Of a DNA stretch of 64,000 nucleotides, positions 54,149 through 62,655 are shown piece by piece (positions within the stretch are counted from its first letter, which is position 1; each line of letters opens with the position of its first letter). The stretch is from Streptomyces diacarni (lineage in GTDB: Bacteria; Actinomycetota; Actinomycetes; Streptomycetales; Streptomycetaceae): NCBI RefSeq assembly GCF_003323715.1, contig NZ_QOIN01000040.1, forward strand, positions 1 to 64,000. Reading direction: 5' to 3'. The position numbers and the translations under genes are program-made. The notes under the pieces are model-generated. The model saw nothing but the letters and a program-made list of their open reading frames with translations. It did not search any database and was not told the origin of the DNA.

Positions 54149-55090
54149 GTGCTCGTACTCGTCGCTCCCGGCCAAGGTGCCCAGAAGCCCGGCCTGCTGA
54201 CCCCCTGGCTGGAACTGCCCGGCGCCGCCGACCGGCTCGCCCAGTGGTCCGCCGCCATCGATCTCGACCTGGTGCACTACGGCACCGAGGCCGACGCCGA
54301 CGCGATCCGCGACACGGCCGTCGCCCAGCCGCTGCTGGTCGCCACGGCCCTGTTGTCGGCCTTCGAACTGCTGGAGGGCGAGCCCACCGCGCAGGCGCCG
54401 GGCAAGGCCGCCGGCGTCGGCGCGTTCGCGGGGCACAGCGTGGGTGAACTGGCCGCCGCGGCGCTGGCCGGGGTTCTCACCCCCGTCGAGGCGCTGCGCG
54501 TCGTGCGGGCCCGCGGCACGGCGATGGCCGAGGCCGCCGCCGTGAGCGAGACCGGCATGTCGGCCGTACTGGGCGGCGACCCGGAGGCGGTCACCGCGCA
54601 CCTGGACAAGCTCGGGCTGACCCCGGCCAACCGGAACGGCGCGGGACAGATCGTCGCCGCCGGCACCGTCGAGCAGCTCGCCGCGCTGGCCGAGGACCGC
54701 CCGGAGGCGGCGCGGGTGCGGCCGCTGCAGGTCGCCGGCGCCTTCCACACCGACCACATGGCGGGCGCCCTGCCCGCCGTGGAGGCGGCCGTCGCGGACG
54801 TCACGCCCGGCACCCCGCTGAGCCGCTACGTCTCCAACTTCGACGGCTCCGTCGTGACCGGCGGGCCGGAGGTCGTGCGCCGGCTCGTGCGCCAGATCTC
54901 CGCGCCGGTGCGCTGGGACCTGTGCATGGACACCTTCCAGGAGCTGGGCGCCACGGCGCTGATCGAGCTGTGCCCCGGCGGCACCCTCACCGGACTGGCC
55001 AAGCGCGCCCTGCCGGACGTGGAGAGGCTGGCGCTCAAGTCGCCCGACGACCTCGCCGCGGCGCGGGACCTGCTCGCCGCGCACACCTGA
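54149..55090 (+). CDS. fabD: Malonyl-CoA:ACP malonyltransferase
   Basis: A 313-residue acyltransferase that moves malonyl from CoA to the ACP phosphopantetheine arm. The nucleophile is Ser97 in GAFAGHSVGELAAAAL, and the partner His200 is in AGAFHTDHM. The N-terminal LVAPGQGAQKPG is the conserved Gln-containing oxyanion loop. The GTG start follows CAGGAGAGA. It is the first gene of the type II fatty-acid synthase operon, with fabH 26 bp downstream. Confidence 0.95.
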   Translation: MLVLVAPGQGAQKPGLLTPWLELPGAADRLAQWSAAIDLDLVHYGTEADADAIRDTAVAQPLLVATALLSAFELLEGEPTAQAPGKAAGVGAFAGHSVGELAAAALAGVLTPVEALRVVRARGTAMAEAAAVSETGMSAVLGGDPEAVTAHLDKLGLTPANRNGAGQIVAAGTVEQLAALAEDRPEAARVRPLQVAGAFHTDHMAGALPAVEAAVADVTPGTPLSRYVSNFDGSVVTGGPEVVRRLVRQISAPVRWDLCMDTFQELGATALIELCPGGTLTGLAKRALPDVERLALKSPDDLAAARDLLAAHT

Positions 55091-55116
55091 GCCTGAGACC
55101 AAGGAGTCCCGAGAGC

Positions 55117-56154
55117 ATGACCGCGAAGATCAAGCCCGCGCAGGGCTCCCCCTACGCGCGCATCCTCGGTGTCGGCGGATACCGTCCGACCCGCGTCGTC
55201 CCGAACGAGGAGATCCTCAAGCACATCGACTCCTCCGACGAGTGGATCCGCTCCCGCTCTGGCATCGCCACCCGGCACTGGGCAGGCCCCGACGAGACGG
55301 TCGCCGAGATGACCCTGGAGGCCGCGGGCAAGGCCGTCGCGGACGCGGGGATCACGGCCGCGCAGGTGGGCGCTGTCATCATCTCCACCGTCTCCCACTT
55401 CAAGCAGACCCCCGCCATCGCCACCGAGATCGCCGACCGGATGGGCGCGGGCAAGGCCGCTGCCTTCGACATCAACGCGGGCTGCGCGGGCTTCGGCTAC
55501 GGCCTCACCCTCGCCAAGGGCCTGGTCGTCGAGGGCAGTGCCGAGTACGTGCTGGTGGTCGGTGCCGAGCGGCTCTCCGACCTGACGGACCTGACGGACC
55601 GCTCCACGGCGTTCCTGTTCGGGGACGGCGCCGGCGCGGTCATCGTCGGCCCCTCCGACGAGCCCGCCATCGGCCCCTCGGTGTGGGGCTCGGAGGGCGA
55701 CAAGCGGGACGTCATCTCGCAGACCGTGCCGTGGGACGACTACCGGGTGGGTGACGTCTCCCAGCTGCCCGTCGACGAGAAGACCGGCGAGCTGAGGTTC
55801 CCCGCGCTGCGACAGGAGGGCCAGACGGTCTTCCGCTGGGCGGTCTTCGAGATGGCCAAGGTCGCCCAGCAGGCACTGGACGCCGCCGGGATAGCGGCCG
55901 AAGACCTCGACGTCTTCATTCCGCACCAGGCGAACATGCGGATCATCGACTCGATGGTCAAGACTCTCAAACTGCCCGAGCACGTCACGGTCGCCCGCGA
56001 CGTGGAGACCACGGGCAACACCTCGGCCGCCTCCATCCCGCTGGCGATGGAGCGGCTGCTGGCCACGGGGAAGGCCAAGAGCGGCGACACCGCACTGGTC
56101 ATCGGCTTCGGGGCGGGTCTCGTCTACGCCGCCACGGTCGTTACTCTCCCCTAG
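55117..56154 (+). CDS. fabH: 3-oxoacyl-ACP synthase III
   Basis: A 345-residue KAS III. It condenses an acyl-CoA starter with malonyl-ACP to begin each chain. In Streptomyces it accepts branched starters such as isobutyryl- and methylbutyryl-CoA. The catalytic triad is Cys123 (DINAGCAGFGYG), His270 (FIPHQANMRI) and Asn301 (TTGNTSAASIP). The ATG has AAGGAG about 12 nt upstream. It lies between fabD and acpP in the operon. Confidence 0.96.
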   Translation: MTAKIKPAQGSPYARILGVGGYRPTRVVPNEEILKHIDSSDEWIRSRSGIATRHWAGPDETVAEMTLEAAGKAVADAGITAAQVGAVIISTVSHFKQTPAIATEIADRMGAGKAAAFDINAGCAGFGYGLTLAKGLVVEGSAEYVLVVGAERLSDLTDLTDRSTAFLFGDGAGAVIVGPSDEPAIGPSVWGSEGDKRDVISQTVPWDDYRVGDVSQLPVDEKTGELRFPALRQEGQTVFRWAVFEMAKVAQQALDAAGIAAEDLDVFIPHQANMRIIDSMVKTLKLPEHVTVARDVETTGNTSAASIPLAMERLLATGKAKSGDTALVIGFGAGLVYAATVVTLP

Positions 56155-56226
56155 TCACCATCCGAGCAGCCCCGCACGACAGGGTCGGGCGCTGCGGACT
56201 CACCGCAGATACGAAGGAGCGCCGCA

Positions 56227-56475
56227 ATGGCCGCCACTCAGGAAGAGATCGTCTCGGGCCTCGCCGAGATCGTGAACGAGATCGCCGGTATCCCCGCCGA
56301 GGACGTCAAGCTGGAGAAGTCCTTCACCGACGACCTGGACGTGGACTCGCTGTCCATGGTCGAGGTGGTCGTGGCCGCCGAGGAGAAGTTCGGCGTGAAG
56401 ATCCCGGACGACGACGTCAAGAACCTCAAGACCGTCGGCGACGCGACCGACTACATCCTCAAGAACCAGGACTGA
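56227..56475 (+). CDS. acpP: Acyl carrier protein
   Basis: An 82-residue acidic four-helix carrier. Ser41 in DLDVDSLSMVEVV is the 4'-phosphopantetheine attachment site. It shuttles acyl intermediates among the FAS enzymes. The length is normal for the family. GAAGGAG lies just before the ATG. It sits in the operon between fabH (72 bp upstream) and fabF. Confidence 0.97.
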   Translation: MAATQEEIVSGLAEIVNEIAGIPAEDVKLEKSFTDDLDVDSLSMVEVVVAAEEKFGVKIPDDDVKNLKTVGDATDYILKNQD

Positions 56476-56606
56476 CCGACGCGGCAGCGCCCGCCCGAAC
56501 GGCGGCGCTGCCCGACGCAGCAGTACTGGGAAGACCGTTGACGCGTTTGTCGCCACCCGGCTCCGGGCGGCTCAAACGAGTCACCCCTACCGTGGAGAGA
56601 AATCCA

Positions 56607-57872
56607 GTGAACGCGACCAAGACTTCCGTGGTCGTCACCGGTATCGGCGCAACCACACCGCTGGGTGGCGACAGCGCATCGACCTGGGAAGGACTCGTCG
56701 CCGGACGGTCCGGTGTCGCCCGCCTCCAGGAGGAGTGGGCCGCCGACCTGCCCGTGCAGATCGCCGCCAGGGCCGCCGTCGAACCGGGCGAGAGCATCCC
56801 CCGCCCCCAGGCGCGGAGGCTGGACCGCTCGGCGCAGTTCGCGCTGATCGCCGCCCGCCAGGCGTGGGCCGACGCCGGCTTCACCGCCCGGGCCGGCGAG
56901 GAGACGAGTGTGGACCCCGACCGGCTCGGAGCCGTCGTGGCGTCCGGCATCGGCGGGGTCACCACCCTGCTCGACCAGTACGACGTGCTCAGGGAGAAGG
57001 GCGTCCGCCGCGTCTCCCCGCACACCGTGCCGATGCTGATGCCCAACGGCCCGTCGGCCAACGTGGGCCTGGAGGTCAACGCGCGCGCCGGTGTCCACAC
57101 ACCGGTCAGCGCCTGCGCCTCGGGGTCCGAGGCCGTCGGCTACGCGATCGAGATGATCCGCAGCGGCCGGGCCGACATCGTGGTCGCGGGCGGCACGGAG
57201 GCGGCCATACACCCGCTGCCGGTCGCCGCGTTCGCCAACATGATGGCGATGTCCAAGAGCAACGACGACCCGCAGGGCGCCTCCCGCCCCTTCGACACGG
57301 ACCGCAACGGTTTCGTGCTGGGCGAGGGCGCCGGCGTGATCGTCCTGGAGTCGGCCGAGCACGCGCGGCGCCGGGGCGCGAGGGTCTACGTCGAGGCCGT
57401 GGGCCAGGGCATCTCCGCCGACAGCCACGACATCGTCCAGCCGGAGCCCTCGGGCAACGGCATCGCCCACGCGCTGGAGAACCTGATCTCCAGGAACGAC
57501 ATCGACCCGGCCGAGATCGTGCACATCAACGCGCACGCGACCTCCACCCCGGCGGGCGACCTGGCGGAGCTCAAGGCGCTGCGCAAGGTGTTCGGGGACG
57601 ACATGGACCACATGGGCATCTCGGCGACCAAGTCGATGACCGGCCACCTGCTGGGCGGCGCGGGCGGTGTCGAGACGGTGGCCACGCTGCTGGCGCTGCA
57701 CCACCGCACGGCCCCGCCCACGATCAACATCAAGAACCTGGACCCGGAGGCCGACGGCGACATCGTGCGCGACACCGCGCGCGAACTGCCGGACAGCGGC
57801 CGGATCGCCGCGCTGAACAACTCCTTCGGCTTCGGCGGCCACAACGTGGTGCTGGCCTTCCGCACGGTCTGA
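56607..57872 (+). CDS. fabF: 3-oxoacyl-ACP synthase II
   Basis: A 421-residue elongating KAS II with the Cys-His-His triad: Cys170 (VSACASGSEAVG), His310 (IVHINAHATSTP) and His347 (TKSMTGHLLGGAG). It elongates acyl-ACP by condensation with malonyl-ACP. The GTG start has GGAGAGAAA upstream. It is the last gene of the operon, followed by a strong hairpin. Confidence 0.96.
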   Translation: MNATKTSVVVTGIGATTPLGGDSASTWEGLVAGRSGVARLQEEWAADLPVQIAARAAVEPGESIPRPQARRLDRSAQFALIAARQAWADAGFTARAGEETSVDPDRLGAVVASGIGGVTTLLDQYDVLREKGVRRVSPHTVPMLMPNGPSANVGLEVNARAGVHTPVSACASGSEAVGYAIEMIRSGRADIVVAGGTEAAIHPLPVAAFANMMAMSKSNDDPQGASRPFDTDRNGFVLGEGAGVIVLESAEHARRRGARVYVEAVGQGISADSHDIVQPEPSGNGIAHALENLISRNDIDPAEIVHINAHATSTPAGDLAELKALRKVFGDDMDHMGISATKSMTGHLLGGAGGVETVATLLALHHRTAPPTINIKNLDPEADGDIVRDTARELPDSGRIAALNNSFGFGGHNVVLAFRTV

Positions 57873-57888
57873 CACACACCTTCTGCGA

Positions 57889-57926
57889 CGGGCGGGGGCG
57901 GTCTCCTGGGAGGCCGCCCCCGCCCG
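57889..57926 (+). terminator. Terminator of the fab operon
   Basis: Perfect 13-bp stem CGGGCGGGGGCGG / CCGCCCCCGCCCG with a 12-nt loop, 17 nt after the fabF stop. It also faces the convergent oxidoreductase gene. Confidence 0.85.
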
Positions 57927-57934
57927 TTCCGCGT

Positions 57935-58852
57935 TCACGACGCGCCGCGGGCGTCGCCTCTGCCGTGGTCGGAGGAGGTGAAGGACGCGAAGAACGAGGC
58001 GGCCGCGTCGTCCGCGCCGTGGCCCTGCGCCTCCGCCCTGCGCAGCCGCTCGGCGAGCGCCGGAGTCGCGTCCAGCCGCACGCCCGCCTTCTCGGCGGCA
58101 CGGGAGATGAGGTCGGCGTCCTTGCGGGCCCCCGAGAGCGGGAAACTCGCCTCGTAGGCGCCCTCCAGGATCAGCCGGGCCTTCGCATGCAGGTACGGGG
58201 CGTCCAGCGGGCCGCCCGCCACCGCGCCGAGTACGTCGCGCGGGTCCACGCCCAGCCCCTCGGCGAGCGCCAGCGTCTCGGCCGTGCCGTTGATGAGGGT
58301 GAGGACCCAGTTGTTGAGGACCAGCTTCAGCCGGCTGGCCGCCCCCGGCTCCTCCCCCAGCCACCGGGTACGGGCACCGATCGCGTCCAGGACCGGCGCG
58401 ACCCTGGTCTCCAGAGCCGAAGGGCCGGAGACCAGCACGGTCAGCTCCCCCGCCTCGGCGGGCTCCCTGGTGCCGAGAACCGGCGCGTCCAGCAGCCGCA
58501 GCCCGTGCTCCTCGGCGAACTCGGCCAGCGGCACCAGCCCCTCCGGGCCGACCGTGCCGGCCTGGATCCACGGCGTTCCCTCGGCGGCGCCTGGCGCGGC
58601 GGCGCGCATGACCTCCAGCGCGGCGGGTCCGTCGGTCATGACGGTCAGGACGGCGTCGGCGCCGCGTACCGCCTCGGCGGCCTCATGCGCGACGGTGACC
58701 CCGTCGGCGGCCAGCGGCTCGGCCCGCCCCCTCGTACGGTTCCAGGCGCGGACCTCAAGCCCGGCGGCGGCCAGGTTACGGGCCATGGCGGCGCCCATGA
58801 TGCCGGTGCCGAGCACGGCGACGGAGGACAGCGGAGAAGTTTCATCAGCCAT
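57935..58852 (-). CDS. NAD(P)-dependent beta-hydroxyacid dehydrogenase family protein
   Basis: A 305-residue member of the 3-hydroxyisobutyrate dehydrogenase/6-phosphogluconate dehydrogenase family. The N-terminal Rossmann motif is VAVLGTGIMGAAMARNLAAA, the substrate-binding block is LLDAPVLGTREPAEAGELTV (normally DAPVSGG), and the catalytic Lys region is AASRLKLVLNNWVL. It oxidises or reduces a beta-hydroxy acid or glyoxylate-type substrate. The GGTREPAEA-like variation in the substrate loop hints at an unusual substrate. TACGGT is 6 nt from the ATG (leaderless). Confidence 0.88.
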   Translation of the reverse strand: MADETSPLSSVAVLGTGIMGAAMARNLAAAGLEVRAWNRTRGRAEPLAADGVTVAHEAAEAVRGADAVLTVMTDGPAALEVMRAAAPGAAEGTPWIQAGTVGPEGLVPLAEFAEEHGLRLLDAPVLGTREPAEAGELTVLVSGPSALETRVAPVLDAIGARTRWLGEEPGAASRLKLVLNNWVLTLINGTAETLALAEGLGVDPRDVLGAVAGGPLDAPYLHAKARLILEGAYEASFPLSGARKDADLISRAAEKAGVRLDATPALAERLRRAEAQGHGADDAAASFFASFTSSDHGRGDARGAS

Positions 58853-58978
58853 GCGGGAACCGTAGAGGCTGCGACGCGCGCCCGCCCCGGCGGCACGCGC
58901 CCCACGACGGTCAGGCCGACGCGCGAGCGCGTCCCGACGCGTGCGGTCACCGGCGCAGCTCACCCGAAGGGGTGAGGG

Positions 58979-59010
58979 CGCTCGGGCGCTCGGGCGCTCG
59001 GGCGCTCGGG
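58979..59010. repeat. Octamer tandem repeat (CGCTCGGG)4
   Basis: Four perfect 8-bp copies immediately downstream of the DUF3145 stop codon, in the spacer between two minus-strand genes. A simple slippage-type repeat. Confidence 0.9.
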
Positions 59011-59022
59011 TGGGAGTGCGGG

Positions 59023-59517
59023 TCAGACGACCTGGTGCAGCCAGCGGACCGGGGCGCCTTCGCCGGCGTAGCGGAACGGTTCCAGTTCGTCGTCCCAGGG
59101 CTTGCCCAGCAGCTTGGCGATCTCGGCCGCCAGGTCGCTCTCGCCGCGCCCGGCGCGGGCGACGGCGGCGCGCAGCCGGTCCTCGGGGATGAGGATGTCA
59201 CCGTGCATGCCGGTGACGGCGTGGAAGATGCCGAGTCCCGGCGTGGAGCTGTAGCGCTCGCCCTCCGCCGTGGGGCAGGGCTCGGAGGTCACCTCGAAGC
59301 GCAGCAGGTGCCAGCCGCGCAGTGCGGAGGCGAGCTTGGAGGCGGTGCCGGGATCGCCCTGCCAGGAGAACTCCGCGCGCCAGGTGCCGGGCGAGGCCGG
59401 CTGTCTGATCCAGTCGAGATTGACGCGGGCGCCCAGGACGCCCGCGACGGCCCACTCGACGTGCGGGCACAGGGCGCGGGGCGCCGAGTGGACGTACAGG
59501 ACTCCACGTGTCGTCAC
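59023..59517 (-). CDS. DUF3145 family protein
   Basis: A 164-residue protein matching DUF3145, an actinobacteria-specific family: GVLYVHSAPRALCPHVEWAV, AEFSWQGDPGTASKLASAL, GEGAPVRWLHQVV. No known function, signal peptide or membrane helix. The GTG at 59517 has GGAGG 5-6 nt upstream. It often lies close to the fab operon in Streptomyces as I recall, so a lipid-linked role is possible but unproven. Confidence 0.9.
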   Translation of the reverse strand: MTTRGVLYVHSAPRALCPHVEWAVAGVLGARVNLDWIRQPASPGTWRAEFSWQGDPGTASKLASALRGWHLLRFEVTSEPCPTAEGERYSSTPGLGIFHAVTGMHGDILIPEDRLRAAVARAGRGESDLAAEIAKLLGKPWDDELEPFRYAGEGAPVRWLHQVV

Positions 59518-59823
59518 CGGGACCTCCAGTGCGCTGCGAAGGTCGCCACCGGGCGGCCTCGATCATCTCTCGGTCACGCGCCGGAAGAGCGCCTGACAAT
59601 TTGCACCACCGGTCACTTCCCTACCAGCTCCCGAGGTTACGAATAGTAAACACCACTGCGCCCAATTCTCCCCGAAAGGGACAGGTTATGACGCGAGGTA
59701 ATATTTGTTTCGTCGCTGTGCCCGCGGTCGCTCCGGCTTCACCGGCTGCGGAACAAGCTACCGCGCGGCGGCGCACGGTAGGTGACGTACCGTCGGTGAG
59801 GCACCAGCGAAACAGGGGGTCGC
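59518..59823. other. AT-richer intergenic region with a possible small ORF start
   Basis: About 306 bp divergent between DUF3145 and the SGNH hydrolase, with stretches far poorer in GC than the rest (ATAGTAAACACCA, GGTAATATTTGTTT). An ATG at 59688 has AGGGACAGG 2-3 nt upstream and opens MTRGNICFVAVPAVAPASPA, but the frame then runs into the hydrolase gene out of phase. More likely promoter DNA than a gene. Confidence 0.4.
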
Positions 59824-60792
59824 ATGCCGGACAGCCACGAGGCGGCGAACACGCGTCCCAGCAGGCCCGGGCCCCACCGTCCACGACGCTCCCGCACGGC
59901 TGCCATCTGCGCTTTCGTCCTCGTCACCGTCGCCGGTCTCGTACTGGCCGTGGCCTGCGGCGGCGCCCCGGACGGAGGCGACCGGGACGGCGCACAGCGC
60001 GCCGACGGCTCCACGCGCCCCCCTGCCAAGCCCAGCCCGCGCCGCGTCTGGGACCGCTCGCCCGCCTCGCTGGCCGCCGTGGGGGACTCCATCACCCGCG
60101 GCTTCGACGCCTGCTCGCTGCTCTCCGACTGCACCCGGGTCTCCTGGGCCACCGGTCAGGCCGACGACGTCGACAGCCTCGCCCGGCGGCTGCTGAGCGA
60201 CCCGAAGGGCAAGAGCTGGAACTACGCCGTCAGCGGCGCCGTCGTCGCCGACCTTCCGCAGCAGATGCGCAAGGCCGCCGCGAAGGAACCCGACATGGTG
60301 ACGGTGATGAGCGGCGCCAACGACGCCTGCCGCCCCACCGTCGAGCAGATGACCGGCGTGGCCGACTTCCGCGCCGACTTCCGGGAATCCCTGCACGTCC
60401 TGCGCTCGGCCTCACCCTCCACGCAGGTCTACGTCTCCAGCGTCCCCGACCTCAAGCGGCTGTGGCAGCAGGGCCGCACCAACCCCCTGGGACAGCGGGT
60501 GTGGGGGCTGGGCATCTGCCAGTCGATGCTCAAGGATCCGCAGTCGATGGAGGCGGCGGACAAGCAGCGCCGGCAGCAGGTCCACGACCGGGTCGTGGCC
60601 TACAACACCGTCCTCGAACAGGAGTGCGCGAAGGACCTGCGCTGCCGCTACGACGACGGCGCCGTCTTCGACTACCGCTTCACCCCCGCCGAGCTGAGCG
60701 ACTGGGACTGGTTCCACCCCAGCAAGGAGGGCCAGCGCCGCCTCGCCGAGCTCGCCTACCAGGAGATCACCGAGAAGCGCCCCACAGGCTGA
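59824..60792 (+). CDS. SGNH/GDSL-family hydrolase, probable lipoprotein
   Basis: A 322-residue exported esterase/lipase. An Arg-rich N-terminus and helix (ICAFVLVTVAGLVLAVACGG) end in an atypical lipobox with Cys45. The SGNH blocks are block I AAVGDSITRGFD (Ser89), block III VTVMSGANDACRP (Gly/Asn) and block V WDWFHPSKEG (Asp and His). It resembles the phospholipase B-like group with an inserted WGLGICQSML segment. Likely substrates are phospholipids or acylated sugars at the cell surface. The start is chosen by proximity of AGGGGGTCGC. Confidence 0.85.
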   Translation: MPDSHEAANTRPSRPGPHRPRRSRTAAICAFVLVTVAGLVLAVACGGAPDGGDRDGAQRADGSTRPPAKPSPRRVWDRSPASLAAVGDSITRGFDACSLLSDCTRVSWATGQADDVDSLARRLLSDPKGKSWNYAVSGAVVADLPQQMRKAAAKEPDMVTVMSGANDACRPTVEQMTGVADFRADFRESLHVLRSASPSTQVYVSSVPDLKRLWQQGRTNPLGQRVWGLGICQSMLKDPQSMEAADKQRRQQVHDRVVAYNTVLEQECAKDLRCRYDDGAVFDYRFTPAELSDWDWFHPSKEGQRRLAELAYQEITEKRPTG

Positions 60793-60800
60793 GACGCCGT

Positions 60801-60830
60801 GCGCCCCACCGGATGGCACCGGTGGGGCGC
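60801..60830 (+). terminator. Terminator after SGNH hydrolase
   Basis: Perfect 12-bp stem GCGCCCCACCGG / CCGGTGGGGCGC with a 6-nt loop, 9 nt past the stop codon. Confidence 0.8.
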
Positions 60831-60929
60831 TGCTCGGACAGCCCGCCGTGCGGGCGGGGGACGCCACCCACGCTGCGGCGTCCCCGCCGCGGAGCCTGAC
60901 GAGCGTTCCGGAGCCGGACGAGCCGGGGC

Positions 60930-61358
60930 TCAGCCGACGTGGAGCGTGACCTCGATGTTGCCGCGGGTCGCGTTGGAGTACGGGCAGACCTGGTGGGCCT
61001 TGTCCAGCAGGTCCTTGGCCGTGGCCTCGTCCACGTTCGGGATGGTGGCCTTGAGCGCGACGGTGAGGCCGAAGCCGCCCTCGGGAAGGTTGCCGATACC
61101 GACCTCGGCCGTGACGGTCGAGCCGGTGATGTCGGCGCCCTCCTTGCGGGCCACGACACCGAGCGCGCCCTGGAAGCAGGCGCTGTAGCCCGCCGCGAAG
61201 AGCTGCTCGGGGTTGGTGCCCGCGCCGCTGCCACCCATCGACTTGGGCGGGTTGACGACGACGTCGAGCTGACCGTCGTCGCTGGCGACGCGGCCGTCAC
61301 GGCCGTTCTCCGCGGTGGCGACGGCGGTGTACTTGACGTCGATGGGCTGGATTGCCAT
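60930..61358 (-). CDS. OsmC/Ohr organic hydroperoxide reductase
   Basis: A 142-residue Ohr-type peroxidase. The two redox Cys are Cys61 (YSACFQGALGVVA) and the one in AHQVCPYSNATRGN; Glu in NPEQLFAAGY helps position the active Arg. It reduces organic hydroperoxides, probably using lipoylated partners, protecting lipids. The ATG has AGGAGGA at ideal distance, suggesting high expression. In many actinobacteria ohr is controlled by an OhrR MarR protein. The nearby MarR gene (62656) is separated by another gene and more clearly controls that one. Confidence 0.93.
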   Translation of the reverse strand: MAIQPIDVKYTAVATAENGRDGRVASDDGQLDVVVNPPKSMGGSGAGTNPEQLFAAGYSACFQGALGVVARKEGADITGSTVTAEVGIGNLPEGGFGLTVALKATIPNVDEATAKDLLDKAHQVCPYSNATRGNIEVTLHVG

Positions 61359-61517
61359 GTATGTCCTCCTGTTGGTGGCACAGCCGGGGGAACTCGCGCC
61401 CCTGTCCCCGCCGGTGCGACGACCAGCGTATGCGCTGTGTCCAGCGGCGGGGCAGCCAGCCCCGTGCCTCCTCGGCGGCCCCGTGCGTTCCCGGCAGCCG
61501 CGTGCGTCCTCGGTGGC

Positions 61518-62567
61518 TCAGTCGCCGAGGGTCACGATCATCTTGCCGATGTTCTCCCCGCGCAGCAGGCCCAAGAAGGCGTCCAGGGTGTTCTCCACGC
61601 CCTCGACCACCGTCTCGCGGTACGTCAACTCGCCCGAGCGCACCCAGGCGGAGACCTCCTGCACGAACTGCGGCTGGAGATCCTGGTGATCCATGACCAG
61701 CAGGCCCTCCATCCGGAACCGCTTGGCGATGATCTGGGACAGGTTGCGCGGGGCCGGAGTCGGCTCGGTGGCGTTGTACTGCGAGATCATGCCGCACACG
61801 GCGATCCGGCCGTGGAGGTTGAGGGCGCCGATGGCGGCCTCCAGGTGTTCACCGCCGACGTTGTCGAAGTAGACGTCGATACCCTCGGGTGCCGCCTCCC
61901 TCAACTGCTCGGCGACCGGGGCCTTCTTGTAGTTGATCGCCGCGTCGAAGCCGTACTCCCCCGTCAGCACCTCGACCTTCTCGTCCGAGCCGGCGGAGCC
62001 GATGACCCGGGAGGCGCCCTTGAGCTTGGCGATCTGACCCACCTCGCTGCCGACCGCGCCGGCCGCGCCGGAGACGAAGACCGCGTCGCCCGGCTGGAAG
62101 CCGGCCACCCGGACCAGACCCGCGTACGCCGTCAGGCCCGGCATCCCCAGCACGCCCAGGTACGTCGTGAGCGGCGCGGCCTCGGGGTCGACCTTGGTGG
62201 CGCGCTTGGCGGCGAGCGTCGCGTACTCGCGCCAGCCCAGGTCGTGCAGCACGTGATCGCCCGGTGCGAAGCCGTCCGCGCGGGAGGCGAGGACGACGCC
62301 GACCGCGCCGCCGTACATCGGCTCGTTCAGCTCGTAGGGCGCGACGTAGGACTTCGCCGAGCTCATCCGGCCGCGCATGTACGGGTCGACGGACAGGTGG
62401 ATGTTGCGCACCAGGATCTGGCCGTCGGCGGGCTCGGTGACCGGCTCCTCCCGCAGGGCGAAGTCGTCCGGAGTGGGCCAGCCCTGCGGGCGCGCCGTCA
62501 GGTGCCAGGCACGGCCGGTCTCCGGGAGGCGGCCGGTGCCGGAGTGGGCGGAAGCGGGTGGGGTCAC
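61518..62567 (-). CDS. NADP-dependent MDR oxidoreductase (leukotriene B4 dehydrogenase/CurA-like)
   Basis: A 349-residue zinc-free medium-chain dehydrogenase. The N-terminal domain has VRNIHLSVDPYMRGRMSSAK, the family signature. The Rossmann motif is VFVSGAAGAVGSEVGQIAKL, and the catalytic-domain Tyr region lies in DVYFDNVGGEHLEAAIGALN. Such enzymes reduce alpha,beta-unsaturated ketones, aldehydes or quinones using NADPH, removing reactive electrophiles. The GTG start follows GAGGAAGGG. The gene is divergent from marR with two palindromes covering its promoter, so it is very likely electrophile-inducible. Confidence 0.92.
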   Translation of the reverse strand: MTPPASAHSGTGRLPETGRAWHLTARPQGWPTPDDFALREEPVTEPADGQILVRNIHLSVDPYMRGRMSSAKSYVAPYELNEPMYGGAVGVVLASRADGFAPGDHVLHDLGWREYATLAAKRATKVDPEAAPLTTYLGVLGMPGLTAYAGLVRVAGFQPGDAVFVSGAAGAVGSEVGQIAKLKGASRVIGSAGSDEKVEVLTGEYGFDAAINYKKAPVAEQLREAAPEGIDVYFDNVGGEHLEAAIGALNLHGRIAVCGMISQYNATEPTPAPRNLSQIIAKRFRMEGLLVMDHQDLQPQFVQEVSAWVRSGELTYRETVVEGVENTLDAFLGLLRGENIGKMIVTLGD

Positions 62568-62584
62568 GGTGGCGCCCTTCCTCG

Positions 62585-62605
62585 TTGTTTCAGGTACTGA
62601 AACAA
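62585..62605. promoter_or_regulatory. MarR operator 1
   Basis: TTGTTTCAG-GTA-CTGAAACAA, a perfect 9-bp inverted repeat 18 bp upstream of the oxidoreductase start. It lies directly downstream of that gene's -10 box (CAGGAT on the minus strand), so a bound repressor would block initiation. Confidence 0.8.
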
Positions 62606-62612
62606 TCCTGCG

Positions 62613-62627
62613 CCTGAATATTTCAGG
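62613..62627. promoter_or_regulatory. MarR operator 2, within the oxidoreductase promoter spacer
   Basis: CCTGAA-TAT-TTCAGG, a perfect 6-bp inverted repeat sharing the TTCAG core of operator 1. On the minus strand TTGACA (-35) and CAGGAT (-10) flank it with an 18-bp spacer. It also lies about 17 bp upstream of the marR -10 (TAGGCT), so it can serve autoregulation. Confidence 0.75.
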
Positions 62628-62655
62628 TTGTCAAGCAATGCGTTAGGCTGGTCGT

